A DNA stretch of 51,526 nucleotides from Gammaproteobacteria bacterium (GTDB lineage: Bacteria; Pseudomonadota; Gammaproteobacteria; Pseudomonadales; Pseudohongiellaceae), in the NCBI GenBank assembly GCA_028825335.1, contig JAPKAI010000009.1, positions 1-51,526 on the forward strand, read 5' to 3'. This document shows positions 19,225 through 28,148 of this stretch, piece after piece. Under the pieces are notes generated by a model. That model made no database searches. It had not been told where the DNA came from and saw only the letters and a list, made by a program, of their open reading frames with translations. Position 1 is the first letter of the stretch; each line of letters opens with the position of its first letter. A program made the position numbers and the translations under genes.

Positions 19225-20384
19225 GTGATTTAATGGCCGGCGCGCCCTTCCAACACAGCGGCAGGAATATTGCCCAGCTCATGCAAACACTCTTGTATGC
19301 GCTACTTCCTGGAATCTTCGCCTCGCTGTGGTTTTTTGGTTTTGGGATTTTAATCAACATAGCCATCGCAATCACATTCGCAGTACTTGCCGAAGCCGCC
19401 ATGCTGCGACTGCGAAACCGAGTTAGCCGCACCCATCTATCTGACAGAAGCGCACTAGTTACCGCGCTACTCTTCGCCATCGCCATTCCCCCTGGATCAC
19501 CATGGTGGCTTGTGGCGCTAGGAATCGTGTTCGCAATAGTTATTGCCAAGCATCTGTATGGCGGCCTTGGGAAGAACCCATTCAACCCGGCGATGTGCGG
19601 CTATGCAATGTTGTTACTGGCTTTCCCTCTGGAGATGACTGGCTGGCATATCCCGTTTGAGGTTATTAACGGACCACTGACCGTCGATAATCTAGGCATA
19701 CCTGCCCTAACTGCCGAGCGGGAACTTCTAAGCCCATTGAGCTGGGGTGGATTCAAGCAGGCGTTACTACTCGCCTTCCCGTTCGCCGCATCAGGCGCCA
19801 TCGACATCAGTGAATTTGTAGATGGGCTAGCGATGGCTACGCCTCTTATAGAATTCAAGATGGCCGGCAAAAGCGCGCTATTGGCGGCTAGAGAATCAGG
19901 AGTCTCCCTGTTTGCCCGAGAGTCAGAAACGGCATGGGAAATAATCAACATCAGCTACTTACTCGGCGGACTATTCTTACTCTACAAGAGGATCATCAGC
20001 TGGCACATACCATTGGCGATCATCTCAACCGTATTTGTCCTAGCTGCTCTATTCTATGCCCCTGGTCACGTTGCGATTTACGGAACGCCCTACCTTCATC
20101 TTTTTGGAAGCGCCACCATGATCGGCGCATTCTTTATTGCCACGGACCCGGTCAGCGCCGCCACCACTCGGCCAGGCAAGCTTGTTTACGGTATCATTAT
20201 CGGAGTTTCCATCTACTCCATACGGGTATGGGGCAGCTATCTCGATTCGATCGCTTTTGCCGTCTTGTTTGGCAATTTCTGCGCCCCAATTCTAGACCAG
20301 TATTGCAGGCCGCGAATCTTTGGACATGGATTGCGCAGCAAGACCGATAGGGCTCGCCCTAATGAGGCACCAGTAAAATCGTGA
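19221..20384 (+). CDS. rnfD: Rnf complex membrane subunit D
   Basis: Polytopic membrane subunit (387 residues) that in characterised Rnf carries a covalently bound FMN on a threonine. Conserved segments include NPFNPAMCGYAMLL and DPVSAATT. The flavinylation site region reads DGLAMATPL with the acceptor Thr at 207 retained, but the usual Ser-Gly before Ala-Thr is Ala-Met. No flavin transferase (ApbE) gene is in the window. It overlaps rnfC and rnfE by 4 bases each. The gene expected next, rnfG, is missing. Confidence 0.95.
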   Translation: MSDLMAGAPFQHSGRNIAQLMQTLLYALLPGIFASLWFFGFGILINIAIAITFAVLAEAAMLRLRNRVSRTHLSDRSALVTALLFAIAIPPGSPWWLVALGIVFAIVIAKHLYGGLGKNPFNPAMCGYAMLLLAFPLEMTGWHIPFEVINGPLTVDNLGIPALTAERELLSPLSWGGFKQALLLAFPFAASGAIDISEFVDGLAMATPLIEFKMAGKSALLAARESGVSLFARESETAWEIINISYLLGGLFLLYKRIISWHIPLAIISTVFVLAALFYAPGHVAIYGTPYLHLFGSATMIGAFFIATDPVSAATTRPGKLVYGIIIGVSIYSIRVWGSYLDSIAFAVLFGNFCAPILDQYCRPRIFGHGLRSKTDRARPNEAPVKS

Positions 20385-21100
20385 ATGATCTAGAACTGCA
20401 GTCAGAAAAAGAAGGCATGGTATGGGAGAACAATCCTGTGCTGATACAACTGCTGGGCCTAAGCCCTGTGTTGGCCGTTTCTAGCACTCTTGCCTACGGC
20501 ATCGGGCTCGGTGTCGCGACATTTTTCGTCTGCGTACTTTCCTGCCTTACCGCCTCTGTTTTAAAGGGGACTATCCCGCACAAATGGCGTCTTATTTGGA
20601 CTATGTTGATACTCGCTAGTTATACCACCATAGTAGAAATAATATGCCAACTTTACTTCTATCCACTATTTTTAAGACTTGGCGTCTATCTCCCCCTTAT
20701 CTGCTGTAACGTTGCTATCTTAATTCGTATGGAGACGGTCGCCAGACAATCCCCCTGGTCCGTAGCTACACTGGATGCGGCAAAAACCGGATTCGGATTT
20801 CTAATTGCCCTGTGCCTACTCGCTTTCTGTAGGGAACTACTTGTTAGCGGAACGATTTTCGCTAACTGGCAACTATTGTTTCCCTCGAGTAGCGAACTCT
20901 CAACTAACACAAGCAATCTAAACGATATCCACTTCTTTCGATTCGCCAATACACAGGCAGGCGTTCTCGTATTATTAGGCTTGCTAGTCGCACTACTAAA
21001 TTCACTTTCACAGCTAACAAATAGTAATGTATTAGATGAATCAGAAAAGCTTGTGCCAGCCAAGAGAGCGCGAGTTACCGGAAGGCTAAGCAAAGAATGA
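20381..21100 (+). CDS. rnfE: Rnf electron transport complex subunit E, cysteine-ligand variant
   Basis: Six-helix membrane subunit homologous to RnfA (239 residues, GTG start overlapping rnfD). The conserved opening ENNPVLIQLLGLSPVLAV carries Ser28 where canonical RnfE has the first [2Fe-2S] cysteine. In the second site the order PLICCNVAIL places Val111 at the cysteine position, with C108 and C109 just before it. So neither canonical ligand is present. A polar C-terminal tail of about 30 residues is present. It overlaps nth by 4 bases. Confidence 0.92.
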   Translation: MNDLELQSEKEGMVWENNPVLIQLLGLSPVLAVSSTLAYGIGLGVATFFVCVLSCLTASVLKGTIPHKWRLIWTMLILASYTTIVEIICQLYFYPLFLRLGVYLPLICCNVAILIRMETVARQSPWSVATLDAAKTGFGFLIALCLLAFCRELLVSGTIFANWQLLFPSSSELSTNTSNLNDIHFFRFANTQAGVLVLLGLLVALLNSLSQLTNSNVLDESEKLVPAKRARVTGRLSKE

Positions 21101-21735
21101 ACAAAGAAAAAAGAACAGAAATTTTTTCGCGCCTTAGACGCGAAAACCCAGAGCCCAAAACCGAGCTAAAATACAGCAGCACCTTCGAGTTGTTGATATC
21201 AGTTATCCTTTCTGCGCAGGCGACTGATGTCAGCGTAAACAAGGCGACAGAAAAACTCTACGCGATTGCAAATACTCCCGAGAAGATATTTGCACTCGGT
21301 GTTACCGGGCTAAAAACGTACATTAAAACGATAGGCCTGTTTAATACCAAAGCCGTCAATGTCATCAAGACTTGCGACATCTTAGTACAAGAACACAATT
21401 CAGTGGTGCCAGATAAAAGAGAGTTGTTAGAAGCACTACCAGGGGTTGGGAGAAAGACTGCAAATGTGGTGCTGAACACAGCGTTTCGTCAGATCGCTAT
21501 GGCCGTGGATACACATATATTTAGGATATCGAATCGGACTGGGATAGCGCCTGGAAAGAATGTACTGGAAGTCGAGCGTCGGCTGATAAAATTAGTACCA
21601 GAGGAATTCTTGCTCGATGCACATCATTGGCTGATTCTGCATGGGCGCTACGTCTGCCTGGCACGCAAGCCCCGCTGTGGAGCTTGCGTTATCGAAGACC
21701 TCTGCGAGTTTCGCAAAAAGATCTACGCCGAATAA
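21097..21735 (+). CDS. nth: Endonuclease III (DNA glycosylase/AP lyase)
   Basis: Base-excision repair enzyme for oxidised pyrimidines. The 212-residue product matches E. coli Nth in length and numbering: helix-hairpin-helix LPGVGRKTANVVL with the catalytic K120, catalytic D138 in AVDTH, and the C-terminal [4Fe-4S] cysteines C187, C194, C197 and C203. It is the last gene of the rnf operon, as commonly found in gammaproteobacteria, and converges on argG. Confidence 0.98.
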   Translation: MNKEKRTEIFSRLRRENPEPKTELKYSSTFELLISVILSAQATDVSVNKATEKLYAIANTPEKIFALGVTGLKTYIKTIGLFNTKAVNVIKTCDILVQEHNSVVPDKRELLEALPGVGRKTANVVLNTAFRQIAMAVDTHIFRISNRTGIAPGKNVLEVERRLIKLVPEEFLLDAHHWLILHGRYVCLARKPRCGACVIEDLCEFRKKIYAE

Positions 21736-21762
21736 GCCAGTCGACGATTCAGTTGTAGCCGA

Positions 21763-22974
21763 TTACAACCGGCCTTTCTGCGCAGCGATTCTTAGTCGAA
21801 GGGCGTTCAGCTTTATAAAGCCTTCAGCATCACCTTGATTGTAGGCGCCTGCATCATCTTCGAATGTCGCGACAGCTTCATCGAACAAAGAATCCTGAGA
21901 CTCTCTGCCAACCACTACTACATTGCCCTTATAAAGTTTAAGTCTCACATTACCGTTTACGAATTTCTGCGACTCATCGATAAGAGTCTGCAAGGCGATT
22001 CGCTCCGGAGAGAACCAATAGCCGTTATAGATCAAGGTCGCATAGCGCGGCATCAGTTCATCCTTTAGATGAGCTAACTCACGATCGAGGGTCATGGACT
22101 CCATCGCACGATGCCCTTTCAACATAATAGTGCCGCCCGGTGTCTCATAACAGCCGCGAGCCTTCATGCCCACATAGCGATTCTCGACTATGTCGGCCCT
22201 ACCGATCCCGTTTGCTCCACCGACGCGATTGAGTTCTGCCAACACCGTAGCAGGAGACATCCTCTCGCCATCTACTGCCACGATATCGCCACGCTCATAT
22301 TTCAGCTCGATATAAGTCGCAACATCTGGTGCCGCTTCCGGTGATACAGACCAGAGCCACATATCTTCCTCAGGCTCCGTGCTCGGGTCTTCCAATACGT
22401 CACCCTCGTAGGAGATATGGAGTAGATTAGCATCCATGGAGTAGGGCGATTTCGTTCCGAGCTTCTTCTCCACGGAAATGTTGTTCTGGGCACAGTAGGT
22501 CAGTAATTTGTCTCTCGAATTCAGATCCCAGGTTCGCCATGGCGCGATTACTTTGATGCCAGGACTAAGCGCGTAGGCACCGAGCTCAAATCTTACCTGA
22601 TCGTTTCCTTTTCCCGTCGCTCCGTGGGAAATAGCATCTGCATTAGTCTGGGCCGCGATCTCTACGAGTCGCTTAGCAATTAATGGCCGGGCGATGGAAG
22701 TACCTAACAGATATTCGCCTTCATATACGGCATTCGCACGAAACATCGGATTTACATAGTCGCGTACGAACTCTTCACGCAGGTCTTCTATATAGATTTC
22801 CTTAATGCCCATAGCTTCGGCTTTCAAACGTGCTGGCTCCACCTCCTCTCCCTGACCGATGTCGGCAGTGAAAGTCACCACTTCGCAGTCATAGGTCTGC
22901 TGCAACCATTTCGCGATTACCGAGGTATCAAGACCCCCTGAATAAGCTAAAACCACTTTGTTTATTTCTGACAT
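21763..22974 (-). CDS. argG: Argininosuccinate synthase
   Basis: Joins citrulline and aspartate with ATP to make argininosuccinate, the penultimate arginine step. The 403-residue protein starts with the ATP-pyrophosphatase P-loop [11 protein letters not shown] and has the conserved [17 protein letters not shown] and the C-terminal [10 protein letters not shown]. Length is typical of the bacterial short form. Encoded on the minus strand, converging on nth and divergent from pyrC across a 555-base intergenic region. Confidence 0.98.
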   Translation of the reverse strand: MSEINKVVLAYSGGLDTSVIAKWLQQTYDCEVVTFTADIGQGEEVEPARLKAEAMGIKEIYIEDLREEFVRDYVNPMFRANAVYEGEYLLGTSIARPLIAKRLVEIAAQTNADAISHGATGKGNDQVRFELGAYALSPGIKVIAPWRTWDLNSRDKLLTYCAQNNISVEKKLGTKSPYSMDANLLHISYEGDVLEDPSTEPEEDMWLWSVSPEAAPDVATYIELKYERGDIVAVDGERMSPATVLAELNRVGGANGIGRADIVENRYVGMKARGCYETPGGTIMLKGHRAMESMTLDRELAHLKDELMPRYATLIYNGYWFSPERIALQTLIDESQKFVNGNVRLKLYKGNVVVVGRESQDSLFDEAVATFEDDAGAYNQGDAEGFIKLNALRLRIAAQKGRL

Positions 22975-23076
22975 AACTAAACTCCAAATACCTAGTCACT
23001 CTGGCTAAAACCAGAACAAATCAATTTTAGATGCGGCAATTTCCGTCCCTAAACTGAAAGAGTGTTTGCAAATACA

Positions 23077-23102
23077 CCAAGGCCAGAGATTGCCGGCCTT
23101 GG
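23077..23102. repeat. 8-base inverted repeat upstream of argG
   Basis: CCAAGGCC (23077-23084) pairs with GGCCTTGG (23095-23102) over a 10-base loop. It lies about 100 bases upstream of the argG start, inside its likely leader on the minus strand. No T-run follows, so a regulatory hairpin or protein site is as likely as a terminator. Confidence 0.5.
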
Positions 23103-23270
23103 CACGAAAAAGGACGCATATTCTAGCACCAACCACCACTCCTGATCACGACTAACGCGCTAATTCGAATAGTTTGAGGGCAGCGGAGACAAATTAGCTT
23201 AAACAGTCAAACCTGAAAAATGCACCTCAATATAGATTTCAATCGCTTATCTCCAGATATCGCTAAAATT

Positions 23271-23443
23271 TCGATCAGAAAACTGCGGCTGCATGCATTT
23301 TTCTGATCGAGGAGCGTTGCACAGTGGTGTGCAACCATTGCCGCTCAGGGCAATGCGAGTGCGCCAAAAACAAGTAAAATGACACTTTCACGCCAGCTTT
23401 TGGTGCACGACATGCTGAAAAGTCAGGGATAACTTTTCAGCAT
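23271..23443. ncRNA. Candidate structured RNA or palindrome array (five stem-loops)
   Basis: Five inverted repeats lie almost end to end: 23271-23282/23299-23310 (12 bp, perfect), 23316-23322/23329-23335 (7 bp), 23336-23342/23349-23355 (7 bp), 23359-23369/23398-23408 (11 bp with one G-U) and 23412-23423/23432-23443 (12 bp). Gaps between them are 0 to 5 bases. The density is far above that of neighbouring DNA. It matches no RNA family I recognise; strand is unknown because no T-run marks either end. A tandem array of protein-binding palindromes is the alternative. Confidence 0.4.
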
Positions 23444-23458
23444 CGGCTAAATAGGTAA

Positions 23459-23487
23459 TTCAGCTACCTGGCTAATTCCGTTACAAT
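23459..23487 (+). promoter_or_regulatory. Possible pyrC promoter
   Basis: TTCAGC (23459-23464) and TACAAT (23482-23487) are separated by 17 bases and lie about 43 bases upstream of the pyrC ATG. The -10 is a good match to the sigma-70 consensus, the -35 poor. The stem-loop block ends just upstream, at 23443. Confidence 0.4.
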
Positions 23488-23529
23488 AGGCTAGCAATCT
23501 CGCCTTAGAAGACACAGAAGCACGTATCA

Positions 23530-24579
23530 ATGAGCCTCACAACTCTCAGCATTACCCAGCCAGATGACTGGCACTTACATCTGCGTGACGGTGAGGCACT
23601 CAAGACTACCGTTGCCCATAGCGCGCGAGTTTTTGGCAGGGCAATCGTCATGCCCAACCTCAAGCCGCCGGTAACCACCGTGGCGCAGGCGCTTTCCTAC
23701 AGGCAGCGAATTGTTTCCTTCGTGCCCCAAGGAAGCACTTTTGATCCCCTTATGACCCTCTATCTAACTGATCAAATTGACTCGCAGGAAATACAGCGAG
23801 CGCATGAGGAAGACAGCTTAGCGGGCATCAAGTTCTATCCCGCAGGGGCAACTACCAATTCCCAGAGCGGCGTGGCCGAGCTCGAATGTGTCTATCCCGC
23901 TCTGGAGAAGATGGCAGAAATTGGCTTGCCACTTCTTATCCATGGGGAAGTCACCGATACCGAGATAGACATCTTCGATAGAGAGCGCATCTTTATAGAG
24001 ACCGTCCTCGCGCCACTGACACAAAGGTTTCCAGACTTAAAGATTGTCCTCGAGCACATCACCACTAAAGATGCCGTAGAATTTGTAACAGGGCAAAGCG
24101 AAAACATAGCAGCCACGATTACACCGCATCATTTGCTACTCAACCGCAACGACTTATTGGTAGGTGGGGTCAGGCCTCACTTTTATTGCTTGCCAATACT
24201 GAAAAGAAACATCCATCAGCGCGCTCTTATTACAGCAGCCACTGGCGGAAATCCAAAATTTTTCCTCGGCACTGATTCTGCGCCACACTCGATAGAAACC
24301 AAAGAGACTTCCTGTGGCTGTGCCGGAATATATTCTGCCCATGCCGCTCTCGAGCTCTATACAGAGGTCTTCGAGGCAGAGGATGCACTCGACAAACTGG
24401 AAGGCTTCGCGAGCTTCTTCGGTGCCGATTTTTACAACCTGCCCCGCAACCAGGTTCAAATCACACTTAGCAAAACATCTAGCATTGTACCCGCAGAATT
24501 CTTACTCGGCAGCGGCAGTGTCATACCCATGCGTGCAAACGAGTCCATATCTTGGTCCGTAGAAGAGGCAACACAATGA
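23530..24579 (+). CDS. pyrC: Dihydroorotase (class II PyrC)
   Basis: Interconverts carbamoyl aspartate and dihydroorotate in pyrimidine synthesis. The 349-residue zinc enzyme has the metal-binding HLHLRDG (H15, H17), the carboxylated lysine K101 in [14 protein letters not shown], and downstream metal-ligand segments LLIHGE and LEHITT. The length fits the E. coli-type class II enzyme. Its stop overlaps the start of rnt (ATGA), so the two are coupled. Confidence 0.97.
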   Translation: MSLTTLSITQPDDWHLHLRDGEALKTTVAHSARVFGRAIVMPNLKPPVTTVAQALSYRQRIVSFVPQGSTFDPLMTLYLTDQIDSQEIQRAHEEDSLAGIKFYPAGATTNSQSGVAELECVYPALEKMAEIGLPLLIHGEVTDTEIDIFDRERIFIETVLAPLTQRFPDLKIVLEHITTKDAVEFVTGQSENIAATITPHHLLLNRNDLLVGGVRPHFYCLPILKRNIHQRALITAATGGNPKFFLGTDSAPHSIETKETSCGCAGIYSAHAALELYTEVFEAEDALDKLEGFASFFGADFYNLPRNQVQITLSKTSSIVPAEFLLGSGSVIPMRANESISWSVEEATQ

Positions 24580-25223
24580 TCGACTCGGACTCAGAAGAAG
24601 AAAATCACCTACTCGCGAATAGATTTCGCACATTTCTACCAGTTGTAGTGGATATCGAAACTGGCGGATTTAATTCGCAGACAGATGCGATTCTAGAAAT
24701 ATCTGCCGTGATATTGGGCATGGATGAGAAGGGAATTATTGACATAGAGCAAACTTTCTTCCAACGCGTCATTCCCTTTGAGGGCTTAAAGCTCGAAGAA
24801 GCTGCACTGAAATTTACCGGCATAGATCCTTTTCATCCGCTTCGCATCGCGCGACCCGAGAGAGAGGTCATGAAAACGATGTTTGACATGATTCGTGATG
24901 CGGTAAAGGCCAAGCATTGTAAGCGGGCCATATTGGTCGGTCACAACGCACACTTCGATCTAGGGTTCGTGAATGCCGCCAGCGAAAGGCACAACTTCAA
25001 GAGAAACCCGTTTCATCCTTTCTCGTGTTTCGACACCGCCACACTAAGCGGCTTGGCATTTGGGCAGACTGTTCTCGCCAGGGCGTGTGAGGTGGCGGGA
25101 ATTGACTTCGACAACGAAGAGGCGCACTCCGCACGCTACGATGCACATAAGACAGCCGAACTGTATTGTCAGATCGTTAATACCTGGCAGGAACTAGGTG
25201 GCTGGCCTCTTGGCAAGAAGTAG
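24576..25223 (+). CDS. rnt: Ribonuclease T
   Basis: DEDD-family 3'-5' exoribonuclease that trims tRNA and other stable RNA ends. The ATG at 24576 overlaps the pyrC stop and has AGAAGAGG at 24561-24568, making it a better start than the upstream GTG-type codon at 24552; this gives 215 residues. The DEDD residues lie in [20 protein letters not shown] and [12 protein letters not shown]. Length matches E. coli RNase T. It converges on grxD. Confidence 0.96.
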   Translation: MIDSDSEEENHLLANRFRTFLPVVVDIETGGFNSQTDAILEISAVILGMDEKGIIDIEQTFFQRVIPFEGLKLEEAALKFTGIDPFHPLRIARPEREVMKTMFDMIRDAVKAKHCKRAILVGHNAHFDLGFVNAASERHNFKRNPFHPFSCFDTATLSGLAFGQTVLARACEVAGIDFDNEEAHSARYDAHKTAELYCQIVNTWQELGGWPLGKK

Positions 25224-25307
25224 ATAGCTGAAAATGAAGTAGCTAGGCCAGCATACAGATGTTTGAAAACCATTTCTTCTCAATCGATAGCAGTGCTTCA
25301 ACTGAGC

Positions 25308-25628
25308 TTAAGAGTCGTCTTCAACTGTATCAACCAAAGTCTGTAATTCACCTTTCTCATGCATCTCGGTGATGATATCGCAACCGCCTACCAGTTCGCC
25401 TTTGACGAACAACTGCGGGAAAGTCGGCCAGTTTGATATAGATGGCAACGTAGAGCGCACATCTGGATTCGCCAAAATATCAACATAGGCAAAGCGCTTG
25501 CCGCAAGACATTAATAATTGTGTTACCTGCGATGAAAAGCCACACTGAGGCTGCTCAGGATTACCCTTCATGTAGAGCAGAATGCTATTGGAATCAATTT
25601 GCTCTTTGATAGTATCTTCAATGCTCAT
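25308..25628 (-). CDS. grxD: Monothiol glutaredoxin (Grx4/GrxD)
   Basis: CGFS-type glutaredoxin that binds and transfers [2Fe-2S] clusters. The 106-residue protein has the signature QPQCGFSSQ with C29, the LPSISNWPTFPQLFVKGELVGG core and GG-containing glutathione site. Length is normal. It stands alone on the minus strand, converging on rnt. Confidence 0.97.
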   Translation of the reverse strand: MSIEDTIKEQIDSNSILLYMKGNPEQPQCGFSSQVTQLLMSCGKRFAYVDILANPDVRSTLPSISNWPTFPQLFVKGELVGGCDIITEMHEKGELQTLVDTVEDDS

Positions 25629-25813
25629 TAGTACTGCCCCGTTTTCCTATTGATAACCTATTTAAAGTGCTCGCTCAGCTTCTCTTCTGAAAACTGCTTG
25701 CGAACACGCAAGTTTACAACGGCTAGTGCGTTTTGTCAGTATTGCTGTTTGCTTCGCTGCTGTATTCGCTATGGCGACCGCATCAAGCTAATTAGCAGGC
25801 TCGACCCTATTGA

Positions 25814-26352
25814 CTAGTTCGCCTCAGCTGGCTCCGGCGAATCGAGAGCGAAAAGCCCAAGGCCTAACTTGTCGGGAAGTGTCTCCTCGGCGAACTTCTT
25901 ATAGATAGCCTCGACTAAAGCGGTGTTGCAGAAGCTGCGGGCCTCTAGCCACCATACCTGATCCCCCAGAGTCGCGACATTACTCGAAAACCGGTTGAGG
26001 TAGGCCGTGTAATCTTTTTTGGGGAGTGTGCCAGCCTCATAGAGTATGAATGCCCATGCATAAACAACGCATGGGCATTGATCGTATGTGAGAACACCCG
26101 CTTCTGCGAGCTTGGCATATTTGAGTAATGCCAAAGACCTGCCGCGTAAGCCTCAGAAACATTTGTATCGATCAGGTGAGTGTTCTGCGCACGATATCCT
26201 GTGTAGATAGCTACTCGACTTGCCGTGCAGAGCGTCGAAGTGTTCTGGCGAATCTGATTAGCTAGATAGATCAGCGTAACGACGACGGCAATTCCACCGA
26301 TTAAGTCGCCCAGCTTGCCAGATTTTGAAGCTGTGCTAGTTTTTCCCTGCAA
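25814..26352 (-). pseudogene. Small membrane-anchored protein gene broken by a frameshift
   Basis: The 5' part reads in one frame from the ATG at 26352 (a hydrophobic helix GGIAVVVTLIYLANQIRQNT, typical of an uncharacterised family of small proteins) and the 3' part in another frame ends at 25814 (DYTAYLNRFSSNVATLGDQV and onwards). The frames join if one base is added to the T-run at 26015-26020 (A-run on the coding strand); the total 539 bases then becomes 180 codons. Function is unknown. Either a pseudogene or a homopolymer sequencing error. Confidence 0.6.
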
Positions 26353-26392
26353 CTGCGCAATTAGGACGAAGGTAGAGGCTAGCCAGGGGATT

Positions 26393-27937
26393 TCAAGTTA
26401 TTAGTTTTCCCCATGCTCCGCCGCCCGGCGTTTCTATAAGCAACCTATCGCCCTTCTTTACTGTGATCGAGCACTTTCCCGGAAGTGCCTCGCCATTCAA
26501 AGAATTCCTTCCCTTCATGCCCGCGCCTCCTTCGTTAAGACCCCATGGAGAGATAAGCCGACGCTCGCTAAGCAGAGTCAGCTGGGCTTGATCAAGAAAT
26601 TCATACTCACGGACAATGCCTTCGCCGCCGCCATGTTTACCCTTGCCACCACTGTCCGGGCGCACTGCATAGCGGTGCACACGCAGCGGGTAGTGCATTT
26701 CCAAACTCTCCACTGGGGTGTTCAAGGTATTGGTCATGTGGCTGTGCACCGCATCGCGACCTGCAGCTGCTGGTCCGCCACCAATTCCGCCGGCCAGCGT
26801 CTCGTAATAGTCCCAGCGGCTGCCCGCCTCATCATCTATGTAGCCCATAGCAACGTTGTTCATGGTGCCCTGACTCGCGGCCGGAATCCTATCAGGTAGT
26901 GCCTGCGCCAACGCACCGAAGACAAGATCAACGAGTCGGCTCGATGTTTCCACGTTACCTGCGGCTACGGCCGCAGGTCGATTGGCATTTACGATTGAGC
27001 CAGCTCTAGTGCGCAGATGGATTCGTTGAAACAATCCCTCACAAGCGGGAGGGTCTCCTGGCAATAAACAACGCACGCAATAAAATGCTGCCGCCGCGAC
27101 TACGGATTCTGGGCAATTCAAATTTCCTGCGACCTGTTCCGAGCTATCGCGAAAGTCTAATTCCAAGTGATCCGGCCTAATTCGCAGCGTGAGCGCCAGT
27201 TTTATATTCGACTGACCGCAACCATCATCATCCAAGTAGTCTGTGAAGCTGTACTCCCCCACTTGCAATCCAGCAATAGTCTTGGCTGTAATACGATCAG
27301 CGTAGTCATTCAATTCCTTCATTCCCTGCTCGTAGTCGCTGGTACTCATCCCCACTAACAAGGATTGTAGCCGCTGCACTCCAAGTGTATTAGCGCCAGC
27401 TTGTGCTGCGAAGTCACCGCTTAGCGAATCCCCCTGCATCTGTAAAAGTGAGAGCGTTTCCTGCTGCAATTTTCCAGACTTGAATAACAGTGTTGGCGGA
27501 ATTATCAGCCCTTCCTCTTCCAAGCTTGAAGAAATAGGCATCGAGCCGGGCGTATCACAGCCAATATTTGCGTGATGTGCCCTGTTTGCAACAAACCCTA
27601 TTAAACCCCGCCCCTGTTCGACAAATACCGGGGCGATCAGTGTTACGTCTGGCAGGTGAGTTCCTCCTAAATAAGGATCGTTGAGTACCAGCATATCGCC
27701 GCCGGCCCATTGTCTATTCTCGATGATGGATTCCATAGCGAACGCCATGCTACCCAGATGCACAGGTATATGGGCCGCCTGCGCGAAGAGCTTGCCGCTT
27801 TTCGAGAACAAGGCGCAGGAGAAATCCAAGCGGTCCTTAATATTGGGCGAAAACGCAGTGCGCCGAAGCACGGTGCCCATCTCATCGCAAATCGCTGAGA
27901 CGCGACTGGAGAAGAGCTTTAGTTCTATTGGGTTCAT
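26393..27937 (-). CDS. Hydantoinase B/oxoprolinase-type protein (HyuB)
   Basis: A 514-residue protein of the hydantoinase B/acetone carboxylase alpha family, which cleaves or carboxylates cyclic amides or ketones with ATP in partnership with a HyuA-type subunit. It has the family start MNPIELKLFSSRVSAICDEM, the NDPYLGGTHLPD motif, and the C-terminal segments YEFLDQAQLTLLSERR and GGGAWG. No hyuA gene is adjacent, so the partner must be elsewhere or the protein works differently. Substrate cannot be inferred. It diverges from argF. Confidence 0.9.
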   Translation of the reverse strand: MNPIELKLFSSRVSAICDEMGTVLRRTAFSPNIKDRLDFSCALFSKSGKLFAQAAHIPVHLGSMAFAMESIIENRQWAGGDMLVLNDPYLGGTHLPDVTLIAPVFVEQGRGLIGFVANRAHHANIGCDTPGSMPISSSLEEEGLIIPPTLLFKSGKLQQETLSLLQMQGDSLSGDFAAQAGANTLGVQRLQSLLVGMSTSDYEQGMKELNDYADRITAKTIAGLQVGEYSFTDYLDDDGCGQSNIKLALTLRIRPDHLELDFRDSSEQVAGNLNCPESVVAAAAFYCVRCLLPGDPPACEGLFQRIHLRTRAGSIVNANRPAAVAAGNVETSSRLVDLVFGALAQALPDRIPAASQGTMNNVAMGYIDDEAGSRWDYYETLAGGIGGGPAAAGRDAVHSHMTNTLNTPVESLEMHYPLRVHRYAVRPDSGGKGKHGGGEGIVREYEFLDQAQLTLLSERRLISPWGLNEGGAGMKGRNSLNGEALPGKCSITVKKGDRLLIETPGGGAWGKLIT

Positions 27938-28148
27938 ACTTTGCTATCCAATCAGCTACTCAATTACCTGTTCAATTACCCACTTGGACAATTGCCCCAG
28001 CCAGCAGTTCTAGTTAAAATGCGATCATCAACAGGCGGCGCGAGCTGCCTTTTTTAGTTCTTGGCTCTGCGAATTCATCACGGCCAGCAAACTTGGTTAA
28101 TCGATCTGAGCCCGAAAACTTCCAATATTCTATAAGCAGATACAATCG

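Larger units (their letters stand above)
22975..23529. other. Long structured intergenic region between argG and pyrC
   Basis: This 555-base stretch separates two divergent genes and codes for no evident protein. It contains an 8-base inverted repeat at 23077-23102, a block of five adjacent inverted repeats at 23271-23443, and a probable pyrC promoter near 23459-23487. No tRNA was recognised. Confidence 0.7.

Noticed and set aside
23271-23443. Reading the stem-loop block as a set of terminators
   Set aside because: No T-run follows any stem on either strand, and it lies between divergent genes where terminators are not expected.
24552-24575. Upstream start for RNase T
   Set aside because: It adds eight non-conserved residues; the ATG at 24576 overlaps the pyrC stop and has a better ribosome-binding site.
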